This document shows positions 59,051 to 64,000 of a DNA stretch of 64,000 bases, piece after piece (positions within the stretch are counted from its first letter, which is position 1; every line of letters begins with the position of its first letter). The translations under genes and the position numbers were made by a program. This DNA comes from Occultella glacieicola (GTDB taxonomy: Bacteria; Actinomycetota; Actinomycetes; Actinomycetales; Beutenbergiaceae). The notes under the pieces were generated by a model that saw nothing but the letters and a program-made list of their open reading frames with translations, did no database searches and was not told the DNA's origin. The DNA is taken from the NCBI RefSeq assembly GCF_004353825.1, contig NZ_SMNA01000006.1, positions 372,001 to 436,000 on the forward strand, given 5' to 3'.

Positions 59051-60316
59051 TCAGGGGGCGATGAGCCCCCCATCGAGGCCACGCACCTGCGCGGCCCATT
59101 CGTCGTGCCTGGACAGTTCCGCGGGGAAGCGGGCGGCGGCGGCCTCGTCGAGGTCGATCCCCCACCCGGGCGCCTGGTTCGGCCGGAGCCAGCCCTGCTC
59201 GATGCGGAGCGTCCCCGGGAACACCTCGTGAACCGCATCGGAGTACACGTGACCCTCCTGGATCCCGAACGCGGGGGAGGTCACGTCGAGGGCGACGTTC
59301 GCCGCGGCCCCGATCGGAGAGGTGTCCCCGGGCGCGTGCCACGCGGTGCGCACTCCGACGAGCTCGGCGGCCGCGGCCAGCTTCCGTGCCGGGGTGAGGC
59401 CACCGAGCATGGACACGTGCGAGCGGATCAGGTCCACACCCCCGCCGAGGACCAGCCGGCTCGCGTCCGTCATCGACGTGGTCAGTTCGCCGACCGCGAT
59501 CGGCACCGGGGAGGCCGCCCGGACCTGGGGCAGTGCGTCCCAGTGCTCCGGCGGCAGCACGTCCTCGAGGAAGAACAGCCGGTAGGGCTCGAGGGCGCGA
59601 GCGAGCGTGACCGCCTGCTTCGGGTCCAGCCTGGAGTGGACGTCGTGCAGCAGTTCGACGTCCTGCCCCAGTCGCTCGCGCGCGGCCTCGAACAGTCGCG
59701 GCGTACGGCGCAGGTACTCGGTGACCCGCCAGCCGCGCGGGTAGGGCGCCGTGGCGTCGGTGACGGCGTCGAGCCTCGGCGCCCCGTAGCTGCCGGCACC
59801 CGGCTGGGCGACCTGCAGCCGCACGTGCCGCCACCCGGCCGCGACGAAGCGCTCGGCCTGCTCGAGGGTCTGGTCGATGTCCGCTCCACCGGCGTGGATG
59901 TAGGTGTCCGCGGCGCCCCGCACCCGCCCGCCGAGCAGTTCGTGGACCGGGCGTCCGGCCCGTTTGCCGGCGATGTCCCAGAGCGCCTGGTCGAGCCCGG
60001 AGATGGCGTTGTTGCCCACCGGTCCCTCGCGCCAGTACCCGGAGAATCGGGCGAGCCGGGTCAGGTCCTCGATGTCACCCGGGTACCGGCCGATGACGAG
60101 GCGGGCGAGGTGCTCCTCGACGACCGTGACGACGGCACGCCACCGCTGGGTGAACGTGGCACAGCCAAGCCCGTACAGACCCTCGTCCGAGGTGTCCACC
60201 CGGACCACCACGAGCGGGATGCCCTCCGGTGCGGTCACGATCGCGCGCACCCCTGTGATCCGCAGGTCCGCTGGGGCGTCCCACGGCTGCGCGAACGCGC
60301 TCGTCCGGTCGGTCAT
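59051..60316 (-). CDS. Enolase-superfamily sugar-acid dehydratase (ManD/RspA-like)
   Basis: A 421-residue mandelate racemase/enolase-superfamily protein of the mannonate-dehydratase group. Mg ligands are Asp in LLHDVHSRLDP, Glu in FFLEDVLPPE, and Glu in IAVGELTTS, and the His of HDVHS matches the ManD base. NNAISGLDQALWDIAGKRAGRPVHELLGG is the classic family stretch. It probably dehydrates an aldonate or hexuronate to a keto-deoxy acid. Exact substrate cannot be set by sequence alone. Its start overlaps the epimerase stop (ATGA). Confidence 0.87.
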   Translation of the reverse strand: MTDRTSAFAQPWDAPADLRITGVRAIVTAPEGIPLVVVRVDTSDEGLYGLGCATFTQRWRAVVTVVEEHLARLVIGRYPGDIEDLTRLARFSGYWREGPVGNNAISGLDQALWDIAGKRAGRPVHELLGGRVRGAADTYIHAGGADIDQTLEQAERFVAAGWRHVRLQVAQPGAGSYGAPRLDAVTDATAPYPRGWRVTEYLRRTPRLFEAARERLGQDVELLHDVHSRLDPKQAVTLARALEPYRLFFLEDVLPPEHWDALPQVRAASPVPIAVGELTTSMTDASRLVLGGGVDLIRSHVSMLGGLTPARKLAAAAELVGVRTAWHAPGDTSPIGAAANVALDVTSPAFGIQEGHVYSDAVHEVFPGTLRIEQGWLRPNQAPGWGIDLDEAAAARFPAELSRHDEWAAQVRGLDGGLIAP

Positions 60317-61248
60317 GGCAGGACCCCGGCCGGCGCCGGTGCTGAGCCGTAGCCCGTGGGCGCATGGATCGAGTGCCGGGGCCGGAAGCCGAGCAGATCG
60401 GTCGCCCGGGTGGTGTCGATCAGACTGCTGCGGCCGGGCAACGCCCGACGGCGGGGCACCCCCGGTGCGTATCGGTCCAGCAGGGTGGTCGTGTCGGTCG
60501 TGAGCAACGTGTCCGCGGCGGACACCCCCACCACGTGGGCGCCCTCGAACGGTGCGACCAGGCCCACGAGCACCACGCCCACGGCGTCCCGCAGGTCCAG
60601 GTAGGACCAGCCCTCCCTGGCCATGCGAGCGGGGTCACGCGAGGCCTGCGCCGCGTACCGGCGCTGGTCGTCCGCGGCGGCCACGTGCGGGAAGCGGAGG
60701 GCGACCACGTCGATGCCCCAGTGGCTGGCCACCATCGCCGCGGTCAGTTCGTCGCTGCGCTTGGACAGCGAGTACCAGTCGTCGATCTGGGTCGGGATGT
60801 CCTCGTCGATCGGGTAGTACGCGGGCTCCACATCGTGGTGGTTCATCGGGACGCCGAACGCGTTGATGCTGCTCGCGATCACGGCGCGGCGGATGCCGCG
60901 CTGTCCGGCCTGGGAGAGGACGTTGAACGTGGCGTCCGTGTTCGTCCGGTACACCTCGTAGGGCGGCGCGAGGTCACGGTGGGCGATCGCGCCGAGGTGC
61001 ACCACGGCATCGGCATCGGCGAGACCATCCGCCACATCGCCGGCGTCGGTGGCGTCGCCGGTCACGATCCGATCGGCCGGGCTCGGCCGGCCCCACGTCG
61101 GGGACAGCGCCGTGACCGGCACTCCGTCCGCCACCAGCGCAGCGACCACGGCTCGTCCGATCAGGCCGTCCGCACCGGTGACGAACACCCGACCGGGCCG
61201 GGCGACCGACGGGTCGGACCAGGCGTCCGCGGGCTCAGACGGGTTCAC
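60313..61248 (-). CDS. NAD-dependent epimerase/dehydratase (uronate dehydrogenase-like)
   Basis: A 311-residue extended SDR. The cofactor motif is VFVTGADGLIG, and the catalytic Ser and Tyr-x3-Lys are seen in IASSINAFG and DDWYSLSK. The length and the early HLGAIAHRDLAPPYEVYRTNTDATFNVL stretch are close to uronate dehydrogenase and NAD sugar dehydrogenases, which oxidise hexuronates to aldarolactones. A uronate role fits the neighbouring dehydratase and transporter. It is the first gene of the operon, behind a LacI-type operator and a sigma70-like promoter. Confidence 0.82.
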   Translation of the reverse strand: MNPSEPADAWSDPSVARPGRVFVTGADGLIGRAVVAALVADGVPVTALSPTWGRPSPADRIVTGDATDAGDVADGLADADAVVHLGAIAHRDLAPPYEVYRTNTDATFNVLSQAGQRGIRRAVIASSINAFGVPMNHHDVEPAYYPIDEDIPTQIDDWYSLSKRSDELTAAMVASHWGIDVVALRFPHVAAADDQRRYAAQASRDPARMAREGWSYLDLRDAVGVVLVGLVAPFEGAHVVGVSAADTLLTTDTTTLLDRYAPGVPRRRALPGRSSLIDTTRATDLLGFRPRHSIHAPTGYGSAPAPAGVLP

Positions 61249-61308
61249 GGGGGTCCCTTCGGCGACGTTGCTCGGGTCTCGGCCGTTTCGCGCGAACCTG
61301 AGATCGAG

Positions 61309-61322
61309 CGAAAGTGCTTTCG
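61309..61322. promoter_or_regulatory. LacI-family operator for the sugar-acid operon
   Basis: CGAAAGTGCTTTCG, a near-perfect palindrome with core AAAGTGCTTT, lies just downstream of the -10 box of the leftward promoter, where a bound repressor would block initiation. It shares the AAAGnGCTTT core with the site at 54598-54607. Confidence 0.75.
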
Positions 61323-61328
61323 CAACCG

Positions 61329-61358
61329 AGCATGGTGCCTACAGTCATCACTTGTCAA
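61329..61358 (-). promoter_or_regulatory. Sigma70-type promoter of the sugar-acid operon
   Basis: On the minus strand TTGACA (61353-61358), an 18-bp spacer, then CATGCT (61329-61334). It reads toward the uronate dehydrogenase-like gene at 61248. Confidence 0.65.
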
Positions 61359-61574
61359 TACCCGATTCCAAGGCTGGGAAAGCGCCATACCCGATTCACG
61401 CGGAGACCCTCGCCCGCTGCCACGCTCGGTCGCCGCGCCGACCACGCCGAACCGGGGCCGCGCCCCACCGCCCCCGATCCGTGACGCGGATCATCCGATA
61501 TGACGATGCGCAATGTCAGACCCCTGATCTAACCTCGACGACGGCTCGAACCTCACCCCTGGGAGCACCTCCTC

Positions 61575-63311
61575 ATGACCTTGCTTCGCCTCTCGCTTCG
61601 CTATGCCTCCCCGTACAGACGGTGGGTGGCCGCAGTCGTCGTTCTGCAGCTCATCTCCACCATCGCCGCGCTGTACCTGCCCAGCCTCAACGGCCGCATC
61701 ATCGACGAGGGGGTCAGCACCGGCAACGTCGACCTGATCTGGGAACTCGGCCGACAGATGCTGATCTGGTGCGGCGTCCAGGCCGTCACCGCCGTCGCCG
61801 CCGTCTACTTCGGCGCGAAGACCGCGATGGCGGTCGGTCGCGACATCCGTCGCGACATCTACCGCAAGGTGGACAGCCTCGGCGCCCTGGACATCTCCTC
61901 CATCGGCACCGGCTCGTTGATCACCCGCAACACGAACGACGTGCAGCAGGTGCAGATGCTCGTGCTGATGACGCTGAACTTCATGGTGTCCACACCGATC
62001 ATGTGTATCGGCGGCATCATCATGGCCCTGCGTGAGGACCCGGGCCTGTCCTGGCTCGTGTGGGTCTCCGTTCCCTTCCTGTTCCTCATCGTCGGTCTCC
62101 TGGTCCGGATCCTGCTCCCCCTGTTCCGGACGATGCAGGAACGTATCGACCGGATCAACGACGTGACGCGCGAGCAGATCGTGGGGCTGCGGGTGATCCG
62201 CGCCTTCGTGCGCGAGCCGTTCGAACAGGATCGCTACCGCGACGCGAACGCGGCGATCACCGAGACCTCCATCAAGGTCGGCAACGTCTTCGTGCTGATG
62301 TTCCCGGTCATCATGATGGTGCTGCACATCGTCACGGCGGCCGTGCTGTGGTTCGGTGGCTACCGCGTGGATGCCGGCCAGATGGACGTGGGCCAGCTGA
62401 GCGCGTTCCTGCAGTACGTGCTGCAGATCCTCGTGGCCGTGATGATGGGCACGTTCATGGTCATGATGATCCCCCGGGCCGTGGTCTGTGCCGAGCGCAT
62501 CGACGAACTGCTCGCGACCGAGACCTCGATGCCGGTCCGCGAGCGTGGCTCGGAGGACTTCCCGGCCAACGGGCGGGTGGTCTTCGACCACGTCAGCTTC
62601 GGGTATCCCGGCGCCGAGCTTCCGGTGCTCGACGACGTCAGTTTCGTCGCCGAGCCGGGCACCACGACGGCGATCGTCGGGTCGACCGGAGCGGGCAAGA
62701 CCACGCTGGTCAAGCTCATCCCCCGGCTGTTCGACCCGCAGCAGGGTGAGGTGACGATCGACGGCGTCTCCGTGGGTTCGCTCACCCGTCACCAGATCGC
62801 GGGGCTCGTCGGGCTCGTTCCGCAGCAGCCGTATCTGTTCTCGGGGACGATCGGCTCGAACCTCCGGTTCGGCAACACCGAGGCCGACGAGGACGACCTG
62901 TGGGAGGCGCTGGAGGTCGCGCAGGGCGCCGACTTCGTCCGCGACAAGCCCGGCGGGCTCGACGCGAAGGTCGCCCAGGGCGGCACGAACGTCTCCGGCG
63001 GTCAGCGGCAGCGGCTGTGCATCGCCCGGGCGCTCGTCGCGCGGCCCCGGGTGTACGTCTTCGACGACTCCTTCTCCGCCCTCGACGTCGCGACCGACGC
63101 CCGCCTGCGGGCCGCACTCGACAAGGCCACCGGCGGCGCGACCGTGATCATCGTGGCCCAGCGGATCTCCACGATCTCCGAGGCGGACAACATCGTGGTC
63201 CTCGACGGTGGCGCCGTGGTCGGACAGGGCCGTCACGAGGAACTCCTCGAGTCCAACGAGACCTACCGCGAGATCGTCGAGTCACAGATGAGCATCGAGG
63301 CCGCACGATGA
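61575..63311 (+). CDS. ABC exporter, first half (type IV, MsbA-like)
   Basis: A 578-residue half-transporter. A six-helix transmembrane domain (residues 1-310) precedes an ATPase with Walker A GSTGAGKT, Q-loop VPQQPYL, signature NVSGGQRQR, and Walker B YVFDDSFSALD, where the residue after the Walker B Asp is Asp instead of Glu. That suggests a degenerate ATP site in a heterodimer. Its stop overlaps the next gene (ATGA), its presumed partner. The substrate could be a drug, lipid or peptide. A GGGAGCACC ribosome site precedes the ATG. Confidence 0.9.
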   Translation: MTLLRLSLRYASPYRRWVAAVVVLQLISTIAALYLPSLNGRIIDEGVSTGNVDLIWELGRQMLIWCGVQAVTAVAAVYFGAKTAMAVGRDIRRDIYRKVDSLGALDISSIGTGSLITRNTNDVQQVQMLVLMTLNFMVSTPIMCIGGIIMALREDPGLSWLVWVSVPFLFLIVGLLVRILLPLFRTMQERIDRINDVTREQIVGLRVIRAFVREPFEQDRYRDANAAITETSIKVGNVFVLMFPVIMMVLHIVTAAVLWFGGYRVDAGQMDVGQLSAFLQYVLQILVAVMMGTFMVMMIPRAVVCAERIDELLATETSMPVRERGSEDFPANGRVVFDHVSFGYPGAELPVLDDVSFVAEPGTTTAIVGSTGAGKTTLVKLIPRLFDPQQGEVTIDGVSVGSLTRHQIAGLVGLVPQQPYLFSGTIGSNLRFGNTEADEDDLWEALEVAQGADFVRDKPGGLDAKVAQGGTNVSGGQRQRLCIARALVARPRVYVFDDSFSALDVATDARLRAALDKATGGATVIIVAQRISTISEADNIVVLDGGAVVGQGRHEELLESNETYREIVESQMSIEAAR

Positions 63312-64000
63312 CCGCCCGCAGATCCTCCGAGGAGAACCCGAACGTGAACGACAAGCCGCTCGACCCGGTCGACCGCCGGGGCGGGCCGGCCGCGAAGCCG
63401 GCCTCCGCCGTCGCCGTGGCGGACGCACCCGAGGACGACCTGGAGCAGGAGTTCGTCCCCGGCGAGGACGACATGGGGATGTTCGGCGAGGGCGCCCCGG
63501 CGCGCAAGCCGAAGGCCTTCTGGCCGTCGGCGAAGCGGCTGTTCGGGCTGTTCGGTCCGCACCGGGTGCGGTTCGCCCTGGTCGTGGTGCTGGTGGCCGC
63601 CTCCGTGGTGCTGACGGTGATCGCGCCCAAGGTGCTCGGTCAGGCCATGGACGTGATCTTCGACGGCGCCATCGGGCTCCAGCTGGACGACCAGTTCCCC
63701 GGCCTCACCCTCCCGGAGATCATCGAGGTCCTGCGCGCGACGGGTGACCCGACGTCGGTCCAGTTCGCGGACGTGCTGGCCGGCGCCTCGAACATCGTGC
63801 CGGGCATGGGGATCGACTTCGCGCTGCTCGCCCGGCTCATCCTCACCGTGCTGGCCATGTACGTGGTCGCCTCGGTGCTGATGTGGGCGCAGGGGTTCAT
63901 CCTGAACGCGCTCACCATGCGGGTCATCTACGACCTGCGTCGGGAGATCGAGGAGAAGATCCACCGGCTGCCTCTGTCCTACTTCGACACCCGGCAGCGC
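63308..64000 (+). CDS. ABC exporter, second half (3' end outside window)
   Basis: The first 231 residues of the partner half-transporter: a ~70-residue acidic, disordered N-terminus, then the first helices of an MsbA-like transmembrane domain (FGPHRVRFALVVVLVAASVVLTVIAPKVLGQAMD). A ~45-residue periplasmic insert follows TM1. The frame continues past base 64000, so the ATPase domain is not seen. The start overlaps the preceding stop (ATGA), which is typical of heterodimeric exporters. Confidence 0.85.
   Translation, partial: MTARRSSEENPNVNDKPLDPVDRRGGPAAKPASAVAVADAPEDDLEQEFVPGEDDMGMFGEGAPARKPKAFWPSAKRLFGLFGPHRVRFALVVVLVAASVVLTVIAPKVLGQAMDVIFDGAIGLQLDDQFPGLTLPEIIEVLRATGDPTSVQFADVLAGASNIVPGMGIDFALLARLILTVLAMYVVASVLMWAQGFILNALTMRVIYDLRREIEEKIHRLPLSYFDTRQR

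Larger units (their letters stand above)
61249..61574. other. 326-bp intergenic region before ABC exporter
   Basis: It holds the promoter and LacI operator of the leftward sugar-acid operon (61309-61358, listed separately). The right half, toward the ABC exporter, has an ATCCGATATGACGATGCG stretch near 61493-61510 and no clear -35/-10 pair. No ORF looks real here. Confidence 0.5.

Overview
The window is a GC-rich, gene-dense chromosomal segment from an actinomycete. The evidence is codon use, GTG starts, mycobacterial-style DinB2, a SigK/RskA-type sigma/anti-sigma pair, class F sortase and GAF-ANTAR genes. My best guess is Micrococcales, near Ruaniaceae, Beutenbergiaceae or Cellulomonadaceae, but no rRNA or core phylogenetic marker is present to confirm it. 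I saw no tRNA, rRNA, CRISPR array, prophage or intact insertion sequence.

Layout. 1-6.2 kb: the end of a glycosyltransferase, a DinB2-type translesion polymerase, an aldo/keto reductase, an SMP-30 lactonase, a DUF4185 beta-propeller and a flavin disulfide reductase. 6.3-6.7 kb: a non-coding, inverted-repeat-bounded element. 6.8-10.5 kb: an osmoprotectant ABC operon with a DinB-fold protein. 10.6-19.2 kb: epoxide hydrolase with a divergent WYL regulator, an MFS pump, an aldo/keto reductase and SdhA-like flavoprotein pair, a second Y-family polymerase with a LexA-like box, and a lipoprotein. 19.4-20.7 kb: a tandem glycine riboswitch ahead of an EamA transporter. 20.8-23.6 kb: a third aldo/keto reductase, a DHFR-like gene fragment, a membrane pYEATS protein and a lipid kinase. 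24.1-27.1 kb: DUF4397 surface protein, class F sortase, ECF sigma and anti-sigma, behind a SigK-like promoter. 27.5-41.2 kb: SulP transporter, TetR/hydrolase pair, a GH3 enzyme fused to a propeller, an ABC-2 exporter with a LolA-like protein, and several regulator/enzyme pairs with visible operators. 41.2-53.6 kb: carboxylate-amine ligase, topoisomerase IB, then a run of stress and signalling genes (CsbD, STAS, GAF-ANTAR, Fur, Dps, FHA, DJ-1/PfpI, a cyclase-like protein with a degenerate STAS partner). 52.8-54.6 kb: a HEAT protein and a MerR-HEAT fusion behind a 19-bp-spacer promoter. 54.6-61.3 kb: a LacI-controlled sugar-acid uptake and catabolic locus. 61.6-64 kb: a heterodimeric ABC exporter, cut by the window end.

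The segment is mostly small regulator/effector units. Five carry operators visible in the DNA (TetR at 30.6 kb, TetR at 39.0 kb, ArsR at 39.8 kb, MerR at 52.85 kb, LacI at 54.6 and 61.3 kb). The least conventional items are the HEAT/MerR-HEAT pair, the pYEATS membrane protein, the cyclase-like/STAS pair, the GH3-propeller fusion, the riboswitch-controlled EamA transporter and the non-coding element at 6.3-6.7 kb.
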